A model generated the notes under the pieces. It worked only from the letters and a program-made list of their open reading frames with translations, searched no databases and was not told the DNA's origin. A stretch of DNA of 64,000 nucleotides. Origin: an uncultured Spirochaetales bacterium. GTDB taxonomy: Bacteria > Spirochaetota > Spirochaetia > Sphaerochaetales > Sphaerochaetaceae. The stretch lies in NCBI GenBank assembly GCA_949288415.1, contig CASEKE010000045.1, forward strand, positions 92,368 through 156,367. The letters run 5' to 3'. Positions 52,689 to 61,886 of this stretch are shown here, in pieces. A program made the position numbers and the translations under genes. Every line of letters starts with the position of its first letter. The stretch's first letter is position 1.

Positions 52689-55600
52689 TTAATAAATTCT
52701 GACCGAATCGACCACCTCAAGTTCCTTCAGTTCTTTTACAAGATCGCTTTTGTAGCTCACGCTCATGTTGTATCCCAGCCGGAGCCCCTTCATCTGGTTC
52801 TCAAGCTCCAGACAGACGGGTAGATCTCCATGCCTGGCCTGCAGCGTGGCCTTGAGTACGTCGATTGCACCTTCTTCGAGAATCTTGTCCTCTTTGAGGG
52901 AAATCACGATTCTGTTGATGTTGTCCGGCTGCATCATGTTCGGGTCCATGACCTCGTCGATGGCGTAGCTGAGACCCTCCCCGCGGTAACTGAACGAACC
53001 TCTGAAGCCGTATACCTTGTTCGGCTCGATCAGGTTCTCTATTTTCTCGAAAGTCTTCGGGAAAGCCACTGCATCCATCTCTCCTTCCTTCGTCTGGAGG
53101 GTATATGCACACATCTTCTTGCCGTCCTTCAGCTTTATGACCTTAGTCGATGCGACCATTGCGATCACGGACGTCGTCCTGGCTATGGGTATGTCTTCAG
53201 GATGGTCGAAGCGTATGCGGACGCACTCGTCCATCTTGTCCTGGTACGCATCCACAGGGTGACCGGAGATGTAGAAGCCAAGCATTTCCTTCTCGGTTCT
53301 CAGTTTCTCGTCGACGGTCCAGTCCTCGACCGGACGCATCGTGAATTCGTTCATCGCCGCATCCTCGTCGCCGAAGAGGGACATCTGTCCGCCGTATGTA
53401 AGTTCCCTGGTCGACTTGTCGTAGTTGATCGCATCCGGGAGATTCGCTATCAGCGTGGCCCTGTTGACTCCAAGCTCGTCGAACGCGCCTGCAAGTATGA
53501 GGCTCTCCAGCAGTCTGGAATTGAGGGATTCCGGCATCCTTTCCAGAAAGTCGATGAAACTCTTGTACGGTCCTCTCTTCTCCCTTTCTTGGATAATTGC
53601 CGCTACTGCGTTCTCTCCGACGTTCTTTATTCCGGCAAGACCGTAGATAATGTCCCCGTCGGCAACGTTGAAGTGTACATCCGACTTGTTGATGGACGGG
53701 GGAAGTATCCTGAGGTTCATCTGCGGAGCGAGGTTCAGATATTCCGTGAACTTGTCCGGATTTCCCATTTCGTTCGTCAGGTTCGCCGCAAGGAATTCCG
53801 CAGGGTAGTTGGCTTTCAGGAATGCCGTCTGGTAGGCCACTATCGAGTAGGCTACTGCGTGGCTCTTGTTGAATCCGTATCCTGCGAACGGTTCCAGAAT
53901 GTGGAATATATCTTCCGCATGCTTGGCATCGTAACCTCGCTTTACTGCACCTTCCCTGAACTTGACCAGCTCGGCGGCAAGCTTGTCCGCCTGCTTCTTT
54001 CCCATGATTCTTCTCAGAATGTCCGCCTGTCCGAGCGTGTAGCCCGCGATGATCTGCGCTACCTGCATTACCTGTTCCTGATATACGATTACTCCGTAGG
54101 TCGTTTTCAGGATTCCCTCAAGGTCGGGATCCGGATACTGTATCGGCCTGATTCCGTGCTTGCAGTCGATGAACTGGTCGATGAACTGCATGGGGCCTGG
54201 GCGGTAAAGCGCGTTCAAGCTCACGAGATCCTCGATGTTCGACGGCTGTGCCCGTTTCAATATCCTTCTCATTCCGGGAGATTCGAACTGGAAAACGCAG
54301 GAGCTGTCTCCGTCGCAGAGCATCTGGAATGTCTTCTTGTCCTGTTCGTCGATCTTGTTGATGTCGAAGTCGGGGACCCTCTTTTTTATGAGGTCGACAG
54401 TGTGCTTGATCAGAGTGAGCGTCTTTAGTCCGAGGAAGTCCATCTTGACCAGTCCGCAGTCCTCAATCTGCTTCATCGTATACTGTGTGGCTATGCCTCC
54501 CGTCTTTGCATCGCAGCAGAGCGGAACGTATTTTTCGAGGTTCTCCCTTCCGATCACGACTCCGGCGGCATGCAGCGAGGTATGTCTGTGCAGACCTTCA
54601 AGTTTCGCTGCGGTCTGGAACAGTTCCTCGTACACACCACCCCGTTTTTTGTATTCTTGCAACTTCGGTTCGGCATCAAGGGCTTTCTGCAGCGTCATTT
54701 TCGGCTCGTCCGGAATCAGCGCACAGATCTTGTTCGATTCGTCGTATGGGATATCCAGCACTCTGGCCACGTCCTTCACTACGGCCTTGGTCTTGAGGGT
54801 TCCGAAAGTAACGATCTGTCCGACCTTGTCCTTTCCGTAATGTTCCGTGACGTAGTCTATGACTTCCCCCCTTCTTTCGAAGCAGAAGTCTATGTCGAAG
54901 TCAGGCATGCTTACGCGTTCAGGATTCAGGAATCTCTCGAAGAGAAGATTGTATTTGATCGGGTCCACGTCGGTGATGGTGATGGCATACGCCACAAGGC
55001 TTCCTGCGCCCGAACCTCGTCCCGGACCGACAGGTATGTCGTGCTCCTTGGCCCAGTGTATGTAGTCCCTGACTATCAGGAAGTATCCGGGGAACTTCAT
55101 CTTGATGATGATGCCAAGCTCGTAGTCAAGTCTTTCCTGAAGCTCTTTCGTGACGACCGGATAGCGTTTCTTCAAACCTTCGTTTGCGAGGTATACCAGG
55201 TATTCGTCCTCCGTCTTGAACGGTTCGGGTATCTGGCACTGGGGAAGGATAGGACCTGGGAAGTTTATCTCCAGATGGCATCTTTCTGCGAGCTTTACGG
55301 TGTTTTCTACGGCCTCCGGACACCATGCGAAGAGTTCGCTCATCTCATCCGGGCTCTTGAAGTAGAATTCCTGACATGGGAACCTCATGCGATTCTCGTC
55401 CTGCTTTTTCGAGCCTGTTCCAATGCACAGCAGCGTGTCCTGGGCGTTCCAGTCTTCTTTTTCGATGTAGTGGATGTCGTTGGTGCATATCAGCGGCACG
55501 TCCGTCTCATGTGCCAGGCGGACGAGAATCGGATTGGTATATTTCTGCTCCACGAGGCCATGGTCCTGCAGCTCTATGTAGAACCGATCCTGGAAGAGGT

Positions 55601-56138
55601 CCTTGAACCACAGTATTCTTTCCTTTGCCGCTTCGTAGTTCTTTGCTTCCTGCTCCTTGCTCGGGCGTACGAATTCCTTAGAGCCGCGCTGCTGTGGCTG
55701 CATGAGGATCTGCAGGATTTCTCCCGCAAGACAGGCGGAGGTGCAGATGAGATCCTCGCTGTGTGCCCGTAGCGACTCGTCGTCGATCCTCGGCTTGTAG
55801 TAGAAGCCCTCCTTGTAGGCTATGGCATTGAGCTCCATCAGGTTGTGGTAGCCTTTGTCGCTCATGGCGATGAGTATAAGATGGTAGTACTTGTTCGATG
55901 GATCGCGGGATTTTCTGTCGCTCGGATTCACGTAGAATTCGCAGCCTACGAGCGGATTGATTCCTGCCGCTCTGCACCCTTGGTAGAAGTATATCGCCCC
56001 GAACATGTTTCCATGGTCGGTGATGGCGAGGGCGGGCATGCCGTATTCCTTGGCTTTCTCTATGTATTTCCCGATCGGTGCGGCTCCGTCGAGCAGCGAA
56101 TAGTCGGTATGGTTATGAAGATGTACGAAATTGCTCAT
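52689..56138 (-). CDS. dnaE: DNA polymerase III subunit alpha
   Basis: This is the main replicative polymerase subunit. The 1149-residue protein has an N-terminal PHP domain (HNHTDYSLLDG, ITDHGNMFGA), the polymerase core with catalytic PDFDIDFCFERR near residue 411 and GPGRGSGAGSLVAYA. The fingers include GVIVYQEQVMQVAQ and FAGYGFNKSHAVAYS. The C-terminal part has a helix-hairpin-helix and an OB fold. It is the DnaE1 type, not PolC. AGGAG precedes the ATG, seven bases after the stop of the XDH-like FAD subunit. Finding it inside an operon headed by an XDH-like trio is unusual. Confidence 0.96.
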   Translation of the reverse strand: MSNFVHLHNHTDYSLLDGAAPIGKYIEKAKEYGMPALAITDHGNMFGAIYFYQGCRAAGINPLVGCEFYVNPSDRKSRDPSNKYYHLILIAMSDKGYHNLMELNAIAYKEGFYYKPRIDDESLRAHSEDLICTSACLAGEILQILMQPQQRGSKEFVRPSKEQEAKNYEAAKERILWFKDLFQDRFYIELQDHGLVEQKYTNPILVRLAHETDVPLICTNDIHYIEKEDWNAQDTLLCIGTGSKKQDENRMRFPCQEFYFKSPDEMSELFAWCPEAVENTVKLAERCHLEINFPGPILPQCQIPEPFKTEDEYLVYLANEGLKKRYPVVTKELQERLDYELGIIIKMKFPGYFLIVRDYIHWAKEHDIPVGPGRGSGAGSLVAYAITITDVDPIKYNLLFERFLNPERVSMPDFDIDFCFERRGEVIDYVTEHYGKDKVGQIVTFGTLKTKAVVKDVARVLDIPYDESNKICALIPDEPKMTLQKALDAEPKLQEYKKRGGVYEELFQTAAKLEGLHRHTSLHAAGVVIGRENLEKYVPLCCDAKTGGIATQYTMKQIEDCGLVKMDFLGLKTLTLIKHTVDLIKKRVPDFDINKIDEQDKKTFQMLCDGDSSCVFQFESPGMRRILKRAQPSNIEDLVSLNALYRPGPMQFIDQFIDCKHGIRPIQYPDPDLEGILKTTYGVIVYQEQVMQVAQIIAGYTLGQADILRRIMGKKQADKLAAELVKFREGAVKRGYDAKHAEDIFHILEPFAGYGFNKSHAVAYSIVAYQTAFLKANYPAEFLAANLTNEMGNPDKFTEYLNLAPQMNLRILPPSINKSDVHFNVADGDIIYGLAGIKNVGENAVAAIIQEREKRGPYKSFIDFLERMPESLNSRLLESLILAGAFDELGVNRATLIANLPDAINYDKSTRELTYGGQMSLFGDEDAAMNEFTMRPVEDWTVDEKLRTEKEMLGFYISGHPVDAYQDKMDECVRIRFDHPEDIPIARTTSVIAMVASTKVIKLKDGKKMCAYTLQTKEGEMDAVAFPKTFEKIENLIEPNKVYGFRGSFSYRGEGLSYAIDEVMDPNMMQPDNINRIVISLKEDKILEEGAIDVLKATLQARHGDLPVCLELENQMKGLRLGYNMSVSYKSDLVKELKELEVVDSVRIY

Positions 56139-56145
56139 GTTTCTC

Positions 56146-57060
56146 CTAGATCGTGACCTTGGCGTCGCTGACAGGGTTGGTCAGCGCCCTCATGTTGAGA
56201 TCGCTGACGATCTCTCTGAGCATTCCTCTTGTCCGTGCCTTCTGCAGCTCCGAAGCCTTTGCGAAGGTCGTGGCGATATTTGCCATCAGAGCCTCCTCGA
56301 ACGATGCGCTCTCGGTGCGGTCGAGCGGGAAGCGGACGCTGGTGAACAGGTTGTCCAGATCCCTGGAACAGAGGAAACCGAGGTTAGGGTAGGTTACCGC
56401 AAAGCGGGCGTCGTTGACAACATCCTGCTCCGGGTTGCAGATGAAGCTGAGTGCTACTGCATTGCCGCTGTCGGTCATGATCGCCCCCTCCTCGCGGAAG
56501 AACTGATAGCTTCTCTGGTTCAGGTTTATCCTTATTTTGCTTATCAGCGCCTGTTGCGGGAGATTAAGCTTTCCCGTCTTGTCGAACAGGTGGAGGATGG
56601 GCATCCACTTTGCATGCATTCTTTTCTTCTTGAAGAAGCGGACCTCGCAGGACGTATCGAGTATCGACAACGTTGCCGGGATGCTCGTTCTGAAATCTTC
56701 CGTGGCTATAGATCCGCCGATCGTGATTCTCGAGCAGATTATCTGTCCGCCGAGGGCCTTGATGTTGTCTATGAGTACCTTCGGCAGAATGGTCTTTCCT
56801 GCGGAAAGTATCTCGTCCATCGTCACCATCGATCCGAATTCTGCCAGGCGGTCGTTTCTCTGGAACCGATGCAGGTCCTCGACCTCTCCGAGGTATATTA
56901 TCTCGTTGTTCGTGCTCTTGGAAGGATAGCTGTCCTTCCTGCTCATTATGTAAGTTCCTCCGGCCCATAGGGTTGAGAGCGGGTAATGCTGGATTATCGA
57001 GGAGTACTCGCCCAGGTTCTTCGGAGTATGGATGTTAGGGCTTCTAAGACCTTCGTACAC
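56146..57060 (-). CDS. Xanthine-dehydrogenase-family FAD-binding subunit, divergent
   Basis: The 304-residue protein resembles the FAD-binding medium subunit of molybdenum hydroxylases. There is an N-terminal LSTLWAGGTYIMSR (flavin-binding GGT), then GGQIICSRITIGGSIATED, corresponding to the usual GNxxxxSPxGD region but altered. A C-terminal CO-dehydrogenase flavoprotein-like domain completes it. Several normally conserved flavin contacts are changed, so flavin binding is uncertain. It overlaps the 2Fe-2S subunit gene by 17 bases. Together with the genes at 57044 and 57561 it forms a three-subunit set in which only the ferredoxin part looks fully conserved. Confidence 0.75.
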   Translation of the reverse strand: MYEGLRSPNIHTPKNLGEYSSIIQHYPLSTLWAGGTYIMSRKDSYPSKSTNNEIIYLGEVEDLHRFQRNDRLAEFGSMVTMDEILSAGKTILPKVLIDNIKALGGQIICSRITIGGSIATEDFRTSIPATLSILDTSCEVRFFKKKRMHAKWMPILHLFDKTGKLNLPQQALISKIRINLNQRSYQFFREEGAIMTDSGNAVALSFICNPEQDVVNDARFAVTYPNLGFLCSRDLDNLFTSVRFPLDRTESASFEEALMANIATTFAKASELQKARTRGMLREIVSDLNMRALTNPVSDAKVTI

Positions 57061-57523
57061 GTCTTCTCCTCCTTATCTCTATCGTTTCTTTCACTATCCT
57101 GACGGCATCCTGCGGCGTGAGGCAATGGCACTTGACTATGTCGAGTTCCTTGATTATGTCCTCGTCGTCGGTCTCGCCGCGGGAAATCAGGGATTCTATT
57201 ATCAAGGTCTTGGCATTGAAGCAGTTCGGGCAAGGCCTGGCTTTCACGACCTCGTATGCTCTTTCAATGTCCTTGTAGTTCTTTGTCTTCTGGAAGCTGT
57301 CGAAAGTTATTATGTTCTTTCCCCTTATCTCGAAGGCGGGAACGAGGCAGCTGAGCACGGGCTTGTTGTTTATCAGCACGATGCACTGTCCGCACATCTC
57401 GCCCTCGCAGTGCGTCTTTATGCTCCTGTTGTCGAGATTGTCCATCAGTATCCTCGAAAGGGGCTTGTTGGAATTAAGCGACAGAGAGAGCGTGCTTCCG
57501 TCTATTGTACATTCTATCTTCAT
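57044..57523 (-). CDS. Xanthine-dehydrogenase-family [2Fe-2S] subunit
   Basis: The 159-residue protein has both iron-sulfur sites of the small subunit of molybdenum hydroxylases. The plant-ferredoxin-like cluster is in THCEGEMCGQCIVLINNKPVLSC (C-x4-C-x2-C-x11-C). The second cluster pairs CPNC (C-x2-C) with CHC (C-x-C) in place of the usual CGFC and CRC. All eight cysteines are present, so it should bind two [2Fe-2S] clusters. The C-terminus is strikingly arginine-rich (RRRRRVRRS). It lies 37 bases after the large subunit gene. Confidence 0.8.
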   Translation of the reverse strand: MKIECTIDGSTLSLSLNSNKPLSRILMDNLDNRSIKTHCEGEMCGQCIVLINNKPVLSCLVPAFEIRGKNIITFDSFQKTKNYKDIERAYEVVKARPCPNCFNAKTLIIESLISRGETDDEDIIKELDIVKCHCLTPQDAVRIVKETIEIRRRRRVRRS

Positions 57524-57560
57524 GGCTTCTCCGCTTTGTATATCCTATAGTCCAGTAAAC

Positions 57561-59672
57561 TCAGGCGTTGGCCTTCCTTTCCTCTTTCTTTGCTTTCCTT
57601 GTGCTGAGAAGGTACTCGGCACTGGTCGGCAGAAGCGCACCTTTCTTTCCGAAAGCCTGCGTAAGTGCGTTCATCAACGCTCCCGTGGCGAGAGCCCTCG
57701 TCATCGAGACCACGGCTGCAACATTGTCCGTGAGCCTTCTGTTGATGCTTACGTTTATCCGGCAATGCTCGGAAAGAATCGCTCCGTTCTCTGCGAGGGT
57801 CCTCATGATTGTCTGCTTGATCGTGTTCATGAGGATCGTCTCCTCAGCTATGACTCCGATGGAGTATTCGGCCCAGACTTCCTCGACCACGACGCGGTAG
57901 TCGTTCTCGTTGATCCGAATCTCCACGACCATGGAGCCGAAACAGCCTTCGTCGAATTCGCAGGGGAAATACTTGTTCTCGACGTCCACAAGAAGCGAGA
58001 ACGGCGGCTTCTCCGTTTCCTTCAGCTGCTTGAGCCTCTTTGCTCCGGCCAGCAGCTGTCGCGAGAAGTTGCATACGAAACGCGAGAGAACCTTTGGGCC
58101 CGAGTCTATCGGACTCTGCTCGGACGAGATGAATATCACGTCATCGCTCCTGTCGAGATTCAGTTCCTCCTGAATTATGTTCTGCCAGTACTTCAGAGCC
58201 GTCCCATGGCTGAATGCGGAACTGTTGACGGTGACTGTGTCCTTTGCTGTGTACGTCAGCTTTGCCTGAAAATCGTGTTCTTTTATGAACGATGTCGAGA
58301 ATCCGGCAATTCCGATGCCGCTTGCCAGTCCTATGCCTCGTATGTATCCCAGCAGACCGAAATCGAACTTCTGGAAGTTGTTTGCGCTCCATTTTCTGTC
58401 GAAAGAGCTCTTCGATGCCACCGACTTTGTGATCTTCTTGATGTCCGTAAGCTCGATTGCAGGAAGGTAGTCGGTGAACTTTCTCTTGTCCTTGCAGGCC
58501 GTCATCCTGAATTGCAGAGGTGTCATGTCCACAGCCTTTGCAATCTCTGAGATATGGTACTCCGTGCTGGCCAGAGCCTCCGAATATCCAAGCGATGCGA
58601 AGAGGGATGATGGGAACCTGTCGCTTTTCTCTACCTGCACCGTCGCCTTGAACGCCGAAAGCGGATACGACGGTATGAGGCCTGCGATGGCCTGTCTCTG
58701 ATATTCCCTCCACAGTATCGGATATGCACCGAGCTCGACGGTGTGCACTACCTCTTCCGCCAAAGGATGGTTGTCATCGGAAAGGTACGTAGTCCTTATC
58801 GTCTTTATCGCACCGCGCCTCGAGTAGGCTCTGCTCCTGATCTCCACAGGGAGTTTGAGTTTCAGGCATGCGACCGCAGCAATGCATGCGATCTTCGTCG
58901 GCCTGTAGAAGAATTCGTCTGCAGGGGAGTTGTAGTCCTGGATGTGGAGTATCACTTTCTTAAGGTCGATTCCCGTGGCTTCGGCGACGCTTCTTCTCAC
59001 GAGTTCCGGATACTGTGTCGGCACATCCACGTGAAGGCTGTTTCCTTCCGTCCAGCATGTCGTGGAATAGAGTGTGTAGAGCTCCGAGTCGACAGAGGAG
59101 AGATTGAATTCGCTTTCGACCTTCCTGTATTCCTTGAAGATTTCCGTTATGTTCCCTTCCTCGTCCTTGGCTTCCCTCTTGCCTTGCCTGAAATCCTCGA
59201 TGTTTCCCCAGCCGTATTCGTCTCTGGTTATTTTTTCTTCGTCCTCGGCGGAGAATGGGAGATCTTTGACGTCTTCGATCTCTATATCGATGGGTGGTTC
59301 GTCCCCGGAGGTTTCCGTCGCCGCCTCGGGATTTACCGTTTCCTGCTGCTCGACCTTCTTTTCCGGCTCGCTGATTTCTCCAGTCTCGATTTCTATCTGT
59401 CTTTTGAGTATCTCAGTGGATTCGTAGTCCGGACCGAATATGGCCAGAATGGCTTCTCCTTTGTAGTGGATGGCTTCCTCGGCAAGGATCGGAATCTTTG
59501 TTCCGAATATGTCTATTCTATTTTCTCCGGGAATGTCGTCGGCCTTGAGCACATAGTACTTCTGCTCGAGTTCCGGCATCTTTATGTTCCTGATTTCGAC
59601 GTTGCTTTCGTTGCTGGTGAGCAGTATGCCGAAACGCATGTTGATGCGGGAAAAATTCTTCTTTTCTGCCAT
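57561..59672 (-). CDS. Xanthine-dehydrogenase-family large subunit, highly divergent
   Basis: The 703-residue protein has the position and partial pattern of a molybdopterin-binding subunit. Matching stretches include LHVDVPTQYPELVRRSVAEATGID, KLKLPVEIRSRAYSRRGAIKTIRTTY, AFGKKGALLPTSAEYL and FPSSLFASLGYSEAL. Residues about 110-180 form a charged, low-complexity insert rich in Glu, Asp and Pro. I cannot find the usual catalytic Glu (GxGE-like) near the C-terminus or the standard molybdopterin loops, so catalysis is doubtful. I recall similar degenerate sets in treponemes. TTGATT, 17 bases, TAAGCT ends six bases before the ATG, with no good SD. Confidence 0.65.
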   Translation of the reverse strand: MAEKKNFSRINMRFGILLTSNESNVEIRNIKMPELEQKYYVLKADDIPGENRIDIFGTKIPILAEEAIHYKGEAILAIFGPDYESTEILKRQIEIETGEISEPEKKVEQQETVNPEAATETSGDEPPIDIEIEDVKDLPFSAEDEEKITRDEYGWGNIEDFRQGKREAKDEEGNITEIFKEYRKVESEFNLSSVDSELYTLYSTTCWTEGNSLHVDVPTQYPELVRRSVAEATGIDLKKVILHIQDYNSPADEFFYRPTKIACIAAVACLKLKLPVEIRSRAYSRRGAIKTIRTTYLSDDNHPLAEEVVHTVELGAYPILWREYQRQAIAGLIPSYPLSAFKATVQVEKSDRFPSSLFASLGYSEALASTEYHISEIAKAVDMTPLQFRMTACKDKRKFTDYLPAIELTDIKKITKSVASKSSFDRKWSANNFQKFDFGLLGYIRGIGLASGIGIAGFSTSFIKEHDFQAKLTYTAKDTVTVNSSAFSHGTALKYWQNIIQEELNLDRSDDVIFISSEQSPIDSGPKVLSRFVCNFSRQLLAGAKRLKQLKETEKPPFSLLVDVENKYFPCEFDEGCFGSMVVEIRINENDYRVVVEEVWAEYSIGVIAEETILMNTIKQTIMRTLAENGAILSEHCRINVSINRRLTDNVAAVVSMTRALATGALMNALTQAFGKKGALLPTSAEYLLSTRKAKKEERKANA

Positions 59673-59678
59673 GGAAAC

Positions 59679-59707
59679 AGCTTACCACCTAAAGGGGCGA
59701 TAATCAA
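59679..59707 (-). promoter_or_regulatory. Probable promoter of the XDH-like/dnaE operon
   Basis: On the minus strand TTGATT (59707-59702), 17 bases, TAAGCT (59684-59679). The -10 ends six bases before the ATG at 59672. The -10 match is weak, but the spacing repeats the pattern seen at other leaderless starts. Confidence 0.4.
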
Positions 59708-59724
59708 CAAAAGAGAGGATTCCG

Positions 59725-59733
59725 TGCTATAAT
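59725..59733 (+). promoter_or_regulatory. Extended -10 promoter of ligA
   Basis: TGCTATAAT is an extended -10 that ends ten bases before the ATG at 59744. TCAACA, 18 bases upstream, is a partial -35. The CCCCC between -10 and ATG contains no SD. Confidence 0.65.
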
Positions 59734-59743
59734 TCCCCCTGTT

Positions 59744-61834
59744 ATGGATAAGTTGAAAAAAGTTCAAGAGCTTTCAGAGCTTCTGAGAGCATATCAGAAA
59801 GCATATTATGTCGACGGTAGGCCGCTGGTATCTGACATGGAGTATGACAGGCTTTTCGACGAGCTCTCAGAGCTCGAGGAGGAGAATCCCGACCTCGTCT
59901 TTCCTGACAGTCCGACAAAGCGCGTCGGTTCGGACCTTTCCAACGATTTCCCGGAGTACCGGCATTCCGTTCCGGTGCTTTCATTGGACAAGGCATACAG
60001 CGAGGGCGAGGTTCTCGAATTCATGGAAAAGTGCATAAAAAAGGAGTCGTCGGCCCTTACGTTCGTAGGGGAAGAGAAGATAGACGGAGTGTCGATGGTG
60101 CTCTATTACGAGAAGGGTGTCCTTGTCCGCGGAGTGACCAGAGGAAACGGGGAGGTGGGAAACGACGTGAGCGCGAACATCAGAACCATCAGAAGCGTTC
60201 CGCTCAGGCTTTCCGATCCTGTCGACCTTGCTGTGAGGGGCGAGGTTTTTCTCAACAAGAAGGACTTCGAGAGATTGAACGAAGAGATGGCCGACCAGGA
60301 AGAGAAGGCCGCGAATCCCAGAAATCTCGCAGCAGGGACGATAAGAAGGCAGAAGTCCAGCGATGCAGCAAAAATCCCTTTGGACATGTTCGTCTACGAG
60401 GGCTTTTGGACGGACAGGACGATGACCCCCAAAGATCATTTGCATATACTTTCCGAACTCGGAAGGCTCGGTTTCCGAATCAATCCGCATGTGGCGTTCT
60501 TTGCCGAGACAAAAGAGATGGCATCCGCAGCACTTCTCGATGCAGGTCTTGCCGGGGATGCATATTCCTTTTCGATGATGCAGGAGTATCTCGATGCAAA
60601 GACTAGGGAACGGAAAGGGCTGGCCTACGAGATAGATGGCCTGGTATTCAAGATAAACGAGCTCGATACCAGAGAAAGATTCGGCTACACGGAGCATCAT
60701 CCTCGATGGGCGATAGCGTACAAGTTCGAATCTCCGCAGGCAGTGTCCAGACTCCTGGGAATCACGGTCCAGGTAGGTCGGACCGGCAGGATCACCCCTG
60801 TGGCCGAGCTAGAGCCTGTCCATCTTGGCGGGTCTGTGATCAAGCGTGCCACTCTGCACAACCAGGAGTACATCGATTCCATGGAACTTGCAATCGGCGA
60901 TCTTGTGTCGATAGTCAAGAGGGGAGACGTGATACCTGCCGTTGAAGACGTCATAGAGAAAAACTCCGACGGGAATACTACATATCGTATCAATGGGATA
61001 TGCCCGTCCTGCGGTACTGCTCTCGTCGCCTCCGGTGCGCATCTCTTTTGTCCGAACAGGGAATGTCCCGAGCAGGCGAGACAGATGCTCTCGTTCTTTG
61101 CCGGAAGGACACAGATGGACATAGAAACTCTCGGTCCGAAGACGATGAACATCCTTTACGACCGTGGTCTGGTCAGGAAGGTGGAGGATATATACACCTG
61201 CGACTACGACAGTCTCGCGGGAACGCCTGGGATAGGGGAAAGGACCATCGCACTGATCAAGACGAGCGTCGAGAACTCGAAGAAACAACCGTTCAAAGTG
61301 GTTCTGTCCTCTCTGGGAATAGCAGAGATCGGGAAGAAAAGCGCGGAGATGCTCATCAAAGGAGGATTCGATTCCATGGACAAGCTGTTTGCCGCAACCT
61401 CGGATGATCTCGAGAAAGTGGATGGGATAGGTCCTAAAATCGCACAGCTGATAGTCGATGCCCTCAGGGACGAGCGACTTTGTACAACGATCGATGTCTT
61501 GCGGCAAGCTGGTCTCAAGTTCGACGCTTCAGACGAGAGGGAAGAGAAATTGGACGATTCCCTTTCCGGTACCGTATGGTGCGTGACCGGTTCGTTCGAG
61601 AATTTCAACCCTAGACAGAAGGCCATGGACGAGATAGTAAAGCGAGGTGGTCGGACAGTATCTTCCGTGACCGGAAAGACGACTCATCTGCTTGCAGGCA
61701 GCGGAGGCGGCGGAAAGCGGGCGGAGGCCGAGAGACTCGGCGTCAAGATAGTAGATGAGAAGGAATTTCTTGCATTATTAGGAAAAGGAGAAGAAAAAAA
61801 AGGCCAGGAAGGAGACCAACTTGTTCTTTTCTAG
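59744..61834 (+). CDS. ligA: NAD-dependent DNA ligase
   Basis: This ligase seals nicks using NAD+. The 696-residue protein has the NAD-binding Ia region (about 1-60), the adenylation motif EEKIDG with the nucleophilic lysine near residue 112, GEVFLNKKDFE, and an OB fold. A four-cysteine zinc finger follows (CPSC near 422, CPNRECPEQ near 440), then a helix-hairpin-helix domain (GIGERTIALIK and similar) and a C-terminal BRCT domain from about 605. Domain order and length are standard. No SD is present; the -10 placement implies a leader of only a few bases. Confidence 0.96.
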   Translation: MDKLKKVQELSELLRAYQKAYYVDGRPLVSDMEYDRLFDELSELEEENPDLVFPDSPTKRVGSDLSNDFPEYRHSVPVLSLDKAYSEGEVLEFMEKCIKKESSALTFVGEEKIDGVSMVLYYEKGVLVRGVTRGNGEVGNDVSANIRTIRSVPLRLSDPVDLAVRGEVFLNKKDFERLNEEMADQEEKAANPRNLAAGTIRRQKSSDAAKIPLDMFVYEGFWTDRTMTPKDHLHILSELGRLGFRINPHVAFFAETKEMASAALLDAGLAGDAYSFSMMQEYLDAKTRERKGLAYEIDGLVFKINELDTRERFGYTEHHPRWAIAYKFESPQAVSRLLGITVQVGRTGRITPVAELEPVHLGGSVIKRATLHNQEYIDSMELAIGDLVSIVKRGDVIPAVEDVIEKNSDGNTTYRINGICPSCGTALVASGAHLFCPNRECPEQARQMLSFFAGRTQMDIETLGPKTMNILYDRGLVRKVEDIYTCDYDSLAGTPGIGERTIALIKTSVENSKKQPFKVVLSSLGIAEIGKKSAEMLIKGGFDSMDKLFAATSDDLEKVDGIGPKIAQLIVDALRDERLCTTIDVLRQAGLKFDASDEREEKLDDSLSGTVWCVTGSFENFNPRQKAMDEIVKRGGRTVSSVTGKTTHLLAGSGGGGKRAEAERLGVKIVDEKEFLALLGKGEEKKGQEGDQLVLF

Positions 61835-61886
61835 TGTGCTTTTTTTCTGAAAATCGGTAATATGTCCATCAAAGGAGATCTCGAAT

